The notes below the pieces were generated by a model. The model saw only the letters and a list, made by a program, of their open reading frames with translations, did no database searches and was not told the DNA's origin. From NCBI GenBank assembly GCA_027563145.1, contig CP071306.1, forward strand, positions 1,860,001 to 1,924,000: a stretch of DNA of 64,000 bases. Direction: 5' to 3'. The DNA is from Halocatena halophila (GTDB taxonomy: Archaea; Halobacteriota; Halobacteria; Halobacteriales; Haloarculaceae). The translations under genes were made by a program, and so were the position numbers. Of this stretch, positions 27,393 through 35,501 are shown in pieces. The first letter of the stretch is position 1. Each line of letters starts with the position of its first letter.

Positions 27393-27505
27393 GGGATGAG
27401 CCTTCGAACCACTGAAACAAAACCGTGTTCGTCCCGGTCGGGGAAATAAATCCCCAGCGATGAAAGCCCCCAGGCTATTGCGAATGGCTCACAGACTGGC
27501 GGCAC

Positions 27506-28207
27506 ATGACGAGGTGGTTTCCGTCCGAAGAGTGGCTCGAGGCCTACCAGGGGCGACTCAACGCCAACGAGGACTACATCGAATCGAGTGACGGCTGGGG
27601 TGAGGAGTTTCTTGGAAGTTTTATCTTCGAGATCAACGGGCTCCCCCTGACAGAAACGACCATCGGTGAACTCCCAGATGAACTGACGGCTCCGTTCCGT
27701 ACGGCACTGACCGAAGCGTCCGAAGCACGAATCGAAACCCTCAGAGAGACCGCGCCGCCAGCACTGGCACAACGGCTCGATGAGGCCACCGGAGAGCCCC
27801 CGCGTGATCGTCTCATTACTGCGCTGTTTGACACCGCGATCGTCAACGCACCGGATGTGGTTTCTACCGAACTCCGAGTCGAACTGCCAGACGATCTCGA
27901 GAATCTCCTCGATCAACTCGATCGATACGCACACGACGACACCGTCTATGCCTATCTCGATCTCGAAGACGGTCGTTGTAACGAGGCAGCCGTACTCGAG
28001 GACCCAGATACTACCACGGCTGGATTCGTGCTCAGCGCACAGTACCAACAGTGGACCGAACTGATCGATGGCGCAGATGTGATCGAGGCAGTTATGTCAC
28101 GAGATATGTCGCTCGACGGCGATATCACAAACGTCATCATCTACCCGGAAGCAGCCCAGGAAATGGGTGACACTGCCGGACGACTCGAAACGACGTTCCT
28201 TTTCTGA
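27506..28207 (+). CDS. SCP2-like sterol-carrier-fold protein with an insertion
   Basis: 233 aa. Residues 1-50 ('WFPSEEWLEAYQGRLNANEDYIESSDGWG...FIFEIN') and about 148-233 ('VYAYLDLEDGRCNEAAVL...AGFVLSAQYQQWTELIDGADVIEAVMSRDMSLDGD') together match the haloarchaeal SCP2 family, whose members are about 140 aa as I remember them. Here a helical, charged segment of roughly 100 residues sits between them. SCP2 folds bind acyl-CoA or lipid in a cytoplasmic hydrophobic tunnel. The ligand is unknown. Single gene, divergent from the zinc-ribbon protein. Confidence 0.7.
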   Translation: MTRWFPSEEWLEAYQGRLNANEDYIESSDGWGEEFLGSFIFEINGLPLTETTIGELPDELTAPFRTALTEASEARIETLRETAPPALAQRLDEATGEPPRDRLITALFDTAIVNAPDVVSTELRVELPDDLENLLDQLDRYAHDDTVYAYLDLEDGRCNEAAVLEDPDTTTAGFVLSAQYQQWTELIDGADVIEAVMSRDMSLDGDITNVIIYPEAAQEMGDTAGRLETTFLF

Positions 28208-28340
28208 ACGACCGAGTGGCTCTCCAGATTTCGAATTTGCATAATAGTATTTATACACTCTACGCACGTTCTCATCCGTTTAAATTACCCAGCATACGGG
28301 GCCAAACCCTGATTGTCGTTGGTTAAAGAATGTTGGACGT

Positions 28341-29387
28341 ATGACACAGGGGCTCCAGTCACAGTATTCCGGCCAGCGTGTAAACACTCAGTCCCGGTGG
28401 TACACGCTGTTTCAGAAAGGTGTCGAGCTTGGCACCTGGAACGTAGAGAAGTTGTTCGACGAGATCGGCTTTGAGCAGGATCGGGCGTCGTGGGCAGCGC
28501 TCGAACCGGCCGAACGGGACCAGATCCGGTATCTCCTCTCTGGCTTTCTCGATGGCGAACGCGAGGTCGCAGGAGATGCAGCGACGAATCTCCAGCGGAT
28601 CATGCAGTCGCCGTGTCTCGAATCGAACACGGAAAAGGAGATGTACATGACGATGCTCACGCTCACCGAGCACAAACACACGCAGTTTCTGGACGTGTAC
28701 ATGGAGGAGGTGATGGACGACGCGGACAACTACACCGATCTCGATCCGCGCCGTGGCACGCGAATCCCGATCGTCCGGGCGACCGGTCTCGGTGAGGTGT
28801 TCGAACACCAGGGGCTGTTGACCGCCAAAGCCGCCAGCACGCGCGACCCGATTGACATCGCGAAGGCGGCGACGAACTACCACCTGAACGTAGAGGGCAT
28901 CCTCGCACGCGTCGGTTCGAGTGCAATCAGTCGATTCCCGCCACGTGCGGACTTTCCACTCCTGAACTACGCGTTCAAGTTCATCAGCACGGACGAAGGG
29001 CGACACATTACACACGGAATCGAACTCCTCAAAGAGCTACTTGAGCACGAACGCGCCGGCGAACCACAGTACCAGGGTGTCGAACGGGCGATCGTCAACA
29101 CGCTCTATCAGGATGTGCCGTACATGGCTGATTTCGGCTACATGTTCACTGACGCCCTCGACGATCCGCTCGAACTCGATTTCAACGAAGTGTTGATGCG
29201 CGGTGGCAACCTCATCGATGGCATGTACAACGAGACGCTCGGATTGGATGTCGATTATATGGAGGTGATATCTGTCGTCCGCGACCGATATCTGGAGATC
29301 AACGAGTGGGATATCGAAGAGCGTCTTGCCGAACACGAACAGCAGTATCAGCAAAAACGCGGCGTTGCAGCCGACGGAGGAAACTGA
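28341..29387 (+). CDS. R2-like diiron ferritin-fold protein (ribonucleotide reductase beta-like)
   Basis: 348 aa. The six diiron ligands of the R2-like fold are recognisable: an acidic residue at E73/E75, E110-x-x-H113 ('TEHKHTQF'), E185 and E219-x-x-H222 ('DEGRHITHG'). Homologues are generally labelled ribonucleoside-diphosphate reductase small subunit, but no large subunit is encoded nearby. The two genes that follow encode a 95-aa protein (1 nt after the stop) and a 2Fe-2S ferredoxin, which would suit an oxygen-activating diiron enzyme with its own electron donor. A TATA element (TTTATACA near 28249) lies upstream. The activity, radical generation or oxygenation, is not settled by the sequence. 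Confidence 0.8.
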   Translation: MTQGLQSQYSGQRVNTQSRWYTLFQKGVELGTWNVEKLFDEIGFEQDRASWAALEPAERDQIRYLLSGFLDGEREVAGDAATNLQRIMQSPCLESNTEKEMYMTMLTLTEHKHTQFLDVYMEEVMDDADNYTDLDPRRGTRIPIVRATGLGEVFEHQGLLTAKAASTRDPIDIAKAATNYHLNVEGILARVGSSAISRFPPRADFPLLNYAFKFISTDEGRHITHGIELLKELLEHERAGEPQYQGVERAIVNTLYQDVPYMADFGYMFTDALDDPLELDFNEVLMRGGNLIDGMYNETLGLDVDYMEVISVVRDRYLEINEWDIEERLAEHEQQYQQKRGVAADGGN

Positions 29388-29388
29388 A

Positions 29389-29676
29389 ATGGCACTCGAC
29401 GACGAACTCAGAGAACTTGCCCGTGGCGCATCGTTCACTGCCACAGACGAGGAAGTCAAAGCGGCAATTGAAGAAACCGCAGACGAACTCGGCCAGTCTC
29501 CCGAAGAAGTTCATGAAAACGTTGCCTACATCATGGACTCGACGTTCGAGGAAGGAGGTGTTTCCACGTCGTTCAACGAGATGGTCAGTGGTTCGAGTCT
29601 CGAGGACGACCACTCCTCGACCGGCGATCCACGTCTCGAAGCGCTCGAAATGTACAAACTTCGACAGAAGCTCTGA
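29389..29676 (+). CDS. Small acidic helical protein in the R2-like operon
   Basis: 95 aa from the ATG at 29389, preceded by GGAGG at 29376-29380, a clear ribosome binding site that decides the start; the frame runs further upstream but inside the R2-like gene. The sequence is acidic with heptad-like helices ('DDELRELARGASFTATDEEVKAAIEETADELGQ') and ends in 'DPRLEALEMYKLRQKL'. There are no cysteines or membrane segments. Its position between the diiron protein and the ferredoxin suggests an accessory or coupling subunit. I do not recognise the family. Confidence 0.75.
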   Translation: MALDDELRELARGASFTATDEEVKAAIEETADELGQSPEEVHENVAYIMDSTFEEGGVSTSFNEMVSGSSLEDDHSSTGDPRLEALEMYKLRQKL

Positions 29677-29682
29677 TCGGTC

Positions 29683-30000
29683 GTGAGCGAGCGCTACGAG
29701 ATCACCTTCGAGTTCGAGGAAGAGACGGTGACGATCCCGGTGGCTGGCGACGAGTATCTACTCGACGCAGGCCACGACGCGGATCTTCCACTCCCGTTTT
29801 CCTGTCGTAACGGCAACTGCACGAGCTGTGTCGGCGAACTGTGTGAGGGGACCATTGATCAGAGCGACGGCATGGCGCTCGAACCCGAACAGATCGAGGA
29901 TGGATACGCACTGCTGTGTAGCGCCTACCCCCAATCTGATTGTCACATTCGTGCGGGTGAACGGATCCAGGAAGAGCTGCTCGGACTTGATCTGTTCTGA
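29683..30000 (+). CDS. Plant-type [2Fe-2S] ferredoxin
   Basis: 105 aa with the canonical cluster motif: 'CRNGNCTSC' supplies three of the four ligands (C-x4-C-x2-C), and the fourth is in 'YALLCSAYP'. It is shorter than the major haloarchaeal ferredoxin, lacking the N-terminal acidic insertion. The start is GTG at 29683, 6 nt after the preceding stop. As the third gene of the R2-like operon it is the probable electron donor to the diiron centre. Cytoplasmic. Confidence 0.9.
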   Translation: MSERYEITFEFEEETVTIPVAGDEYLLDAGHDADLPLPFSCRNGNCTSCVGELCEGTIDQSDGMALEPEQIEDGYALLCSAYPQSDCHIRAGERIQEELLGLDLF

Positions 30001-30041
30001 TCGTGAAAGGATTTTTGCACTGACCGGTGGTTGCACAACGC

Positions 30042-31211
30042 ATGCAACTCGATTCCATTCGGGTGGTCGATTTCACCCGGCTGTTGCCAGGGCCCTACGC
30101 AACCCAGTTGCTGGCAGACATGGGTGCCGACGTGATCAAAGTCGAGGACACCGACGGTGGCGATTACGCTCGGTATATGCCCCCAACCACTGACGCAGAT
30201 GTCGGTGCTATCTTCGATGGGGTCAACCGTGGCAAGCGATCGATTTCCGTAGACTGCACGACGGATGACGGCCAGGAGGTGGTCCACCGGTTGGCTGCGG
30301 ACGCAGACGTGTTCATCGAGGGGTTTCGTCCGGGCGTCACAGATCGACTCAACGTTGACTACGAGACGATTGCCGAACAGAACCCGGAAATCGTCTATGT
30401 TTCTCTGACAGGGTACGGGCAATCTGGACCGCTCGCTGCTCGGGCAGGTCACGATCTGAACTACTGTGGGCGTGCGGGGCTACTTTCGATGACGCGAACG
30501 GATTCATCGTCGACGCCTCAGCTGCCAGGATTTCCAGTTGCTGATATGTCGGGCGGGCTGTTTGCGGCGATGGCCGCCCTCGGTGGGCTATGCTCGCGGG
30601 CGTTTGGCGAGGATACGGGCGGAACGTACGTCGATATCGCCATGACGGACGTGGTGCTGTCGATGGGCCAGGCCGTCTACACCAGCGTGTTTTCCGGCGA
30701 CGATCCTGAGGCGGGCACCACCCCACTCACTGGAGCACACCCGTGGTACGATGTGTATGCGACGAGTGACGACGAGTACGTCACGCTCGCGGCTCTAGAA
30801 CCGAAATTCTGGCGAACGTTCTGTGAGACTGTTGACCGTCCGGATCTGTTACAGTATCATCTGGGCTCCGATCCCGCAACCACCGAAGCGCTCAAAGATG
30901 AACTGACCGAACTGTTCGCAGAACGCACCCGCGCGGAGTGGATGGATCGTTTTGCTGGGACGGATGCGATGGTCGATCCGGTGTTCGATCCCGCAGAAGC
31001 GATCGCACAGGACCGGGTTCAACGTCGGATCATAACGGACGAACGAGGGTCACCGCGCGTCGGCTTTCCGGCCGTGACCGACCTTCCCGAAACTGACGAA
31101 CGCGTCCCTGTGCGGGGTGCAGACACCGTTAGTGTACTCTCTGAACTCGGTTACGACCGCGAATCAATCGATCGGTTGGCAGAAAACGGGGTGGTCGAGT
31201 CCGACGGATGA
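30042..31211 (+). CDS. CaiB/BaiF family CoA-transferase or acyl-CoA racemase
   Basis: 389 aa from the ATG at 30042 (MQLDSIRVVDFTRLLPGP); an in-frame start at 30027 is less likely. Class III CoA-transferase motifs include 'LADMGADVIKVE', 'VNRGKRSISVD', 'GYGQSGP', and the catalytic aspartate in 'PVADMSGGLFAAMAAL'. 'AGHDLNYCGRAGLLSM' resembles alpha-methylacyl-CoA racemases more than formyl- or carnitine-CoA transferases. It follows the ferredoxin by 41 nt on the same strand and may be cotranscribed with it or start from its own promoter (the 'TTTTTGCAC' region near 30012). Confidence 0.85.
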   Translation: MQLDSIRVVDFTRLLPGPYATQLLADMGADVIKVEDTDGGDYARYMPPTTDADVGAIFDGVNRGKRSISVDCTTDDGQEVVHRLAADADVFIEGFRPGVTDRLNVDYETIAEQNPEIVYVSLTGYGQSGPLAARAGHDLNYCGRAGLLSMTRTDSSSTPQLPGFPVADMSGGLFAAMAALGGLCSRAFGEDTGGTYVDIAMTDVVLSMGQAVYTSVFSGDDPEAGTTPLTGAHPWYDVYATSDDEYVTLAALEPKFWRTFCETVDRPDLLQYHLGSDPATTEALKDELTELFAERTRAEWMDRFAGTDAMVDPVFDPAEAIAQDRVQRRIITDERGSPRVGFPAVTDLPETDERVPVRGADTVSVLSELGYDRESIDRLAENGVVESDG

Positions 31212-31513
31212 GAACCACCGCAGTGGCGTCCATCTCCGCTCGACGGAGTCCGCCCGACCGGACGCCGGGGTTGGAAAGTGTTGGTGTGGATGAAACCGTC
31301 ACAGGTGGTCTGGCCGACGTCCACTATGACAGTACGAGACACACCAGCATGAGTCTTATGCCCATCACTTCCAGTCCATAAAATTACAATTGTAGTACAT
31401 TTTTCGTAGAATCATCCGGTACGGTGTTCGTTGACGACGGTTCGAAATGGATGGACCGAGTGTCCGTTCGAGTGGAGCTTCACCTGGTTGCAGTCGAACT
31501 GGGGGTACTAGCT
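31212..31513. other. Intergenic region between convergent genes
   Basis: 302 bp between the convergent CoA-transferase and YchF genes. Open frames here look like shadow frames with no family likeness. The right half is AT-rich and contains a 10-bp perfect palindrome TACAATTGTA (31385-31394). Since no gene reads away from this region, it may mark transcription ends rather than an operator. Confidence 0.4.
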
Positions 31514-32707
31514 TCAGCTTGCTGTGCTGATGATCTTGACGACGTCGCCCTCATCGAGTTCGTGGCCATCACTGATCCGCCGATTCTCTCTGGCATCGAT
31601 CGCGTGGAGATAGCCCTCACCAATGTCGGAATGGACGGCATAGGCCAGATCGAGTGGCGTGGCACCCTCTTCGAGGAGGAACGCGTCCGGGAGCATCCGG
31701 TCTTGGCCGTCCGTCCAGTTGTTTTCGTTCTGCACTGGATAGGACGTGAAGTACTCTAGCATTTCGTATACGGCCTCGTTGAGCGCCTGCTGAATGCCAG
31801 TATTTCCAAAGCGCTCGAGCACCGTTTCGATCCGTTCGAGTCCGGCTTTCTGTTCGTCTGTTACCGATTCGAGCACGGTGAACGATTCGTCGCCGGGTTC
31901 GTACTCGATCGCACCGGCATCGGCCGCCCGCCGGAGTGCGAGCTCTCCCTGTGCCGTTGCTGGAATCACTCGATCAGCGGCCTCGCGGAGTCGGTCGATC
32001 GTTGCTGGGTCTGCTATATCTGCCTTGTTAGCGACGACGAGAATCGGCTTTGTCCGAGCACGAAGCTCACGAGCGAGCCGTTCGCGGTCGTCATCGTCCC
32101 AGGAGAGTGGGTCGTCCGGATAGTCGATCGACCGGAGCGTCGCGGCGACGGCCGCGTCGCTGGCCCCGAGATCCCCGAGCAGTTCTGTGAGGGCGTCCTC
32201 GAGGTCGAAATTCGGCGATCGCGATCGGCGCTCGACACCCTCAAAGTTGCGGTTGATGATGCCAGCAAGCCAGAGATCCATCTCTTCTCTGATGAAATCC
32301 ACGTCCTTGACGGGGTCGTAGCTGCCCTGCTCGATTGGTTCTCCCTCCGCGTTGGTCCCGCCGCTGGCATCGACGACGTTCAACACCGCATCGGCGTTCG
32401 AGAGCGCATCGAGAAACTGATTGCCGAGTCCCCGACCCTCGTGTGCTCCAGGGACGAGCCCGGCGACATCGAGCAGTTCGACCGGCACGAATCGAATTCC
32501 GTCGTGGCAGTTCTCGCTGTCACAGCGGTGCTCGCGATCCAAACAGGGACAGTCGGTCCTGACGTGGGTAACGCCACGATTCGGATCGATCGTCGTGAAC
32601 GGATAGTTGCCGACCTCGACATCGGCGAGCGTTGCCGCGTGAAAGAACGTGGATTTGCCGGCGTTGGGTTTCCCAGCTAGCGCCAGCGAAAGCGAGCCGC
32701 CACTCAT
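31514..32707 (-). CDS. YchF/Obg-family GTPase (translation-associated NTPase)
   Basis: 397 aa. P-loop 'LALAGKPNAGKSTFFHAATL', switch-region 'NYPFTTIDPNRG', G3 'LLDVAGLVPGAHEGRGLGNQF', G4 'NKAD', and a C-terminal TGS domain ('DAFLLEEGATPLDLAYAVHSDIGEGYLHA'). A Cys-rich insert 'CPCLDREHRCDSENC' after the first strand is typical of archaeal members and may bind zinc. YchF proteins associate with ribosomes. The frame is open to 32881 but the ATG at 32707 (MSGGSLSLAL) starts the domain. It is downstream of the bactofilin-like gene by 43 nt. Confidence 0.92.
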   Translation of the reverse strand: MSGGSLSLALAGKPNAGKSTFFHAATLADVEVGNYPFTTIDPNRGVTHVRTDCPCLDREHRCDSENCHDGIRFVPVELLDVAGLVPGAHEGRGLGNQFLDALSNADAVLNVVDASGGTNAEGEPIEQGSYDPVKDVDFIREEMDLWLAGIINRNFEGVERRSRSPNFDLEDALTELLGDLGASDAAVAATLRSIDYPDDPLSWDDDDRERLARELRARTKPILVVANKADIADPATIDRLREAADRVIPATAQGELALRRAADAGAIEYEPGDESFTVLESVTDEQKAGLERIETVLERFGNTGIQQALNEAVYEMLEYFTSYPVQNENNWTDGQDRMLPDAFLLEEGATPLDLAYAVHSDIGEGYLHAIDARENRRISDGHELDEGDVVKIISTAS

Positions 32708-32750
32708 TTGCTGTACACGGGTGACCGAACGGAGAATGCCTTTCGATCCG

Positions 32751-33626
32751 TTATGAAGGCTCGAGTTCCGGTCCGACGCTGAGTGGGGTTTCGTTCGAAA
32801 TCGACATCTCCCCGGTCGCACGAATTGAGCCGTCGATACGGGCCGCTTCGTGGAGATCCAGGTCGCCACAACTAACGTCACCGAGGATTTCGGCGTTTTT
32901 GCCGATCGTCACCGTCCCATGGCGGGTGGTAACGTCGCCGTGAATTCTGGTTCCTTCGCCGATCGAGATACACCGCTTCGTTCGCAAGCTCCCGAACACC
33001 TCGTTGTTGGCCCCAAGATCGAGACGTCTGGCTCGGATGTTGCCGTGTAATCGACAGTTGTCTCCAATGACGCCGTCGGTCGATACCTGCCAGGTATCGT
33101 CACTCACGCGCGAGCCTCGGGGAATGACGAGTGGCGCGGACTGTTTTGGTCGATCGTCGTCGAGAAACTCCGCGGCCATCTCCCCGGCAGCTTCTTCTTC
33201 TCCGATCCGAAGCATATGTGAAAGATAGATGAATAGATAGATGATCGCCGGCATCGGGTTTCTGATGACGATCCAGCCGCTTGCCTCGAATCCTTCATCG
33301 ATCGTCACGTCGTCGCCGATGTCGAGATCACCCGACACCATCAGCTTGCCGTTCACGTGTACTCGCTCGCCAATGTACGCGTCGGCTCCAACGAGGACGT
33401 TTCCGTCGACTTCACACCACATATCGAGTCTGCAGTCCGTTTTGGACTCGATTGACCCACCGAAGACCGTGCGCTCACCGACGATGACGCTGCGTCCTCG
33501 AACGCCGAACTCGACCGTACTCAATCCGCCGATGATCACGTCGCCATCGGTAACGAGGTCGTGTTCTTCGACCGTCGTTCCATCCGGAATGACGAGTCGG
33601 TCGAGTGCATCTCCTCGAATCGACAC
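32751..33626 (-). CDS. Bactofilin-like polymer-forming protein with a central hydrophobic segment
   Basis: 291 aa. Two beta-helical blocks with the short repeating strand pattern of bactofilins are visible: residues 20-118 ('GDVIIGGLSTVEFGVRGRSVIVGERTVFGGSI') and about 175-280 ('LDLGANNEVFGSLRTKRCISIGEGTRIHGDV'). They are separated by a hydrophobic stretch around 122-138 ('PMPAIIYLFIYLSHMLRIG') and an acidic helix. Bactofilins polymerise without nucleotide as cytoskeletal or membrane-scaffold filaments. The middle segment may anchor the polymer in the membrane. It lies upstream of ychF in a likely two-gene unit. Confidence 0.8.
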   Translation of the reverse strand: MSIRGDALDRLVIPDGTTVEEHDLVTDGDVIIGGLSTVEFGVRGRSVIVGERTVFGGSIESKTDCRLDMWCEVDGNVLVGADAYIGERVHVNGKLMVSGDLDIGDDVTIDEGFEASGWIVIRNPMPAIIYLFIYLSHMLRIGEEEAAGEMAAEFLDDDRPKQSAPLVIPRGSRVSDDTWQVSTDGVIGDNCRLHGNIRARRLDLGANNEVFGSLRTKRCISIGEGTRIHGDVTTRHGTVTIGKNAEILGDVSCGDLDLHEAARIDGSIRATGEMSISNETPLSVGPELEPS

Positions 33627-33731
33627 ACAGGTACCTTACGAGGATGAGGGTATAACATCTTGGGAGCGTATGACGGACGGCAGACGCCCCAGAGCGGCGT
33701 ACTTTTTATTTCGTCGTACCCAACGGTCTGT

Positions 33732-33929
33732 ATGACCGTTCTATCGTTCGACGAACAGGGAGTCGATGTCGTCTATCAGGATGTTGAATTTCGTCTCGAA
33801 CGCGAGCTGATCGAAGAAGCAATCGAAAAATCCTACCCCAACGTGACCGACCACGAGGTACTCAAGATCGTCGATGAGGATCCAACGCTCACAGGCGAAC
33901 CACGCCGGATTCAAGACATTATCGGCTGA
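33732..33929 (+). CDS. Small haloarchaeal protein (DUF5800 type)
   Basis: 65 aa, 'MTVLSFDEQGVDVVYQDVEFRLERELIEEA', ending 'EPRRIQDIIG'. This is a haloarchaea-specific family that I recognise as DUF5800-like. No cysteines or membrane segments. 'CTTTTTATTT' about 25 bp upstream (33700-33709) serves as TATA element for a leaderless start at 33732. Divergent from the bactofilin-like gene. Function unknown. Confidence 0.78.
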   Translation: MTVLSFDEQGVDVVYQDVEFRLERELIEEAIEKSYPNVTDHEVLKIVDEDPTLTGEPRRIQDIIG

Positions 33930-33972
33930 CGCGACCGTCAGGTTGATTTAGCGGGCTCCCAAGAAGCCACCA

Positions 33973-34104
33973 ATGGCGCTCAACAGGCTACAGCATCCGG
34001 CGTTTCGAACCGCAATCGGGACCGCACTCGGCTATGGCGCACTCCTTCTCGTGATGACCGTCGTCCTGTTTGCGATTCCGTACGCGATCTTTGCGGGACT
34101 GTAG
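33973..34104 (+). CDS. Very small membrane protein
   Basis: 43 aa from the ATG at 33973 to the TAG at 34102-34104. It begins MALNRLQHPAFRTAIG, followed by one hydrophobic segment ('ALLLVMTVVLFAIPYAIFAGL'). The amphipathic, positively charged start and single helix look like a genuine small membrane protein. It lies 43 nt after the DUF5800-type gene on the same strand and may share its transcript. Function unknown. Confidence 0.6.
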   Translation: MALNRLQHPAFRTAIGTALGYGALLLVMTVVLFAIPYAIFAGL

Positions 34105-34107
34105 TAT

Positions 34108-34316
34108 CTACTCAAGCTCGGTACCGTCGAAGCTGACGGTCGTGGGGGTTCTGTGCTCTCGAATTGGGTGGTCGTGATCTCGCCGTCGAGGACCGACTGG
34201 AGATTTTCGGTGAATCGTTCGTAGTGCGGGGTCTCCGTGTGGGCTTCGAGTTCCCCACGACGATCACTCGCGAACGGAATAGTCGTTTGTACGACGTACA
34301 CACGCTGAAATTGCAT
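34108..34316 (-). pseudogene. Frameshifted small protein gene (or homopolymer sequencing error)
   Basis: From the ATG at 34316 the frame reads a credible acidic protein ('MQFQRVYVVQTTIPFASDRRG...HYERFTENLQSVLDGEITTTQFESTE') and then becomes Arg/Pro/Ser-rich and runs into the neighbouring gene. At 34144-34148 the plus strand has five Gs. If there were six, the frame would continue 'PPTTVSFDGTELE' and stop at the TAG at 34108-34110, just after the end of the convergent small gene. The most economical reading is a single-base deletion in this run, real or artefactual. The family is not recognised. Confidence 0.65.
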
Positions 34317-34342
34317 TTGTCCAACAAAAACCACAATCCGGT

Positions 34343-35167
34343 TCAAACCACACCGCGATCGCTCGACTCTGCGACGGATTCGAACAGACGCGCACCACAG
34401 CCATCACAGGTCAGCGTGAGCACGGTGTGTTCCCGACAGCAGGATTCGACGGTCTCCTGGTCGGGAGTGACCTGTCCCGAACAGCTGGGACAGAGATCCA
34501 AAAACACGCGAATTCCACGGATAATTGTCCCCTGCTCGACCACGTTGAACGTCTCCCACTGAGGGACCCACCGCGGGAGCTCACGAACCAGTGCGAGATC
34601 TGCGACGAACGCCGCGTGTGATTCCCACTGGCCGATGGACGTTCCATCGACGTGCGCCGAAAACGCCTCACCGTGATCGACGTAGGCAATCTCTCCGTCC
34701 GTTTCGAGCGTCTCTAAGAGTGCTGCTCGCTCGGCGTCGTCCGCCGAAATTGATTCCATCCGATCGTACCACGCCTCCCGGAACGTCGGCGTCAAACAGA
34801 GGTCGTCGATCTCGGCACACGGCTTCAGTGGCCCAGATTCGATCAACACTTGTTCGGTGTCGATCGACACGGTGTGTCCGTCCCCAGAGTCGCCCGCCGG
34901 TGGGGTGAGCAGTTCCACCATCGCCTGCGCTGGCCCCGGAAAGTACTCCGCTACCACCCAGGGCGTCCTCGGGAGCAGATAGCCCCGAAACGCAATCACA
35001 CCCAGCGAAATCGCACCGAATGCTACCGCCGCTGGTGGCCAGGCCACCCACAGCCAGATGCTAATAACCAGTGTGATTGCAATGTTGTTTATCGTACACG
35101 AAAGGCATCGATTCTCGCCAGTGTGCTGGCTATCTCGCAACCGTCCAAACGCTGGCTCTATCGACAT
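34343..35167 (-). CDS. Membrane protein with C-terminal cysteine clusters
   Basis: 274 aa. The N terminus carries 'CLSC' followed by one or two hydrophobic segments (about residues 27-62: 'IAITLVISIWLWVAWPPAAVAFGAISLGVIAF'). The remaining soluble part includes 'PCAEIDDLCLTPTFREAWYDRM'. It ends with 'DLCPSCSGQVTPDQETVESCCREHTVLTLTCDGCGARLFE', which looks like a paired zinc ribbon. Likely a membrane-attached zinc protein of unknown role. The start is ATG 35167. Confidence 0.68.
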   Translation of the reverse strand: MSIEPAFGRLRDSQHTGENRCLSCTINNIAITLVISIWLWVAWPPAAVAFGAISLGVIAFRGYLLPRTPWVVAEYFPGPAQAMVELLTPPAGDSGDGHTVSIDTEQVLIESGPLKPCAEIDDLCLTPTFREAWYDRMESISADDAERAALLETLETDGEIAYVDHGEAFSAHVDGTSIGQWESHAAFVADLALVRELPRWVPQWETFNVVEQGTIIRGIRVFLDLCPSCSGQVTPDQETVESCCREHTVLTLTCDGCGARLFESVAESSDRGVV

Positions 35168-35333
35168 ACTGAATTCTGTTCACGACAGTAAATATACTTA
35201 TCGGAGAACAGGTATTTTCTGTTACTTGATCAACGTTTTCTCCAGGTTGGCTGTTGGTACCAATCCGCCCTATGCCAAGAAATGATATATCATTAACTTT
35301 TATGATCGTCCATGAAGAATACGGTGGTGCGCC

Positions 35334-35501
35334 ATGACAGACGATCGACCGACAGACGAGATCGAACCGCTGGTGCCGATCGTGGCTCGCCCAAACGTTC
35401 GACCAGACGGTGGTGTACTGCGACGGAGCCAATCTGGTCCAGAGGTGTTGCCAGAAAACGAGCGCTATTCGATCGAACCGCTCGTCCCGGACCTTTCCTG
35501 A
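35334..35501 (+). CDS. Possible 55-residue protein with a repeated motif
   Basis: ATG at 35334 to TGA at 35499-35501, preceded by GGTGGTG (35323-35329), a reasonable ribosome binding site, and by TTTTATGA about 30 bp upstream. The product is acidic and contains 'IEPLVPI' near the start and 'IEPLVPD' at the end, separated by about 30 residues, hinting at a tandem structure. It overlaps the end of the convergent cbiZ by 37 nt. The rest of the space from 35168 is AT-rich with no other gene. The call is tentative. Confidence 0.42.
   Translation: MTDDRPTDEIEPLVPIVARPNVRPDGGVLRRSQSGPEVLPENERYSIEPLVPDLS

Noticed and set aside
31385..31394. Palindrome TACAATTGTA as an operator
   Set aside because: It lies between convergent genes with no promoter pointing away, so regulation of initiation is unlikely.
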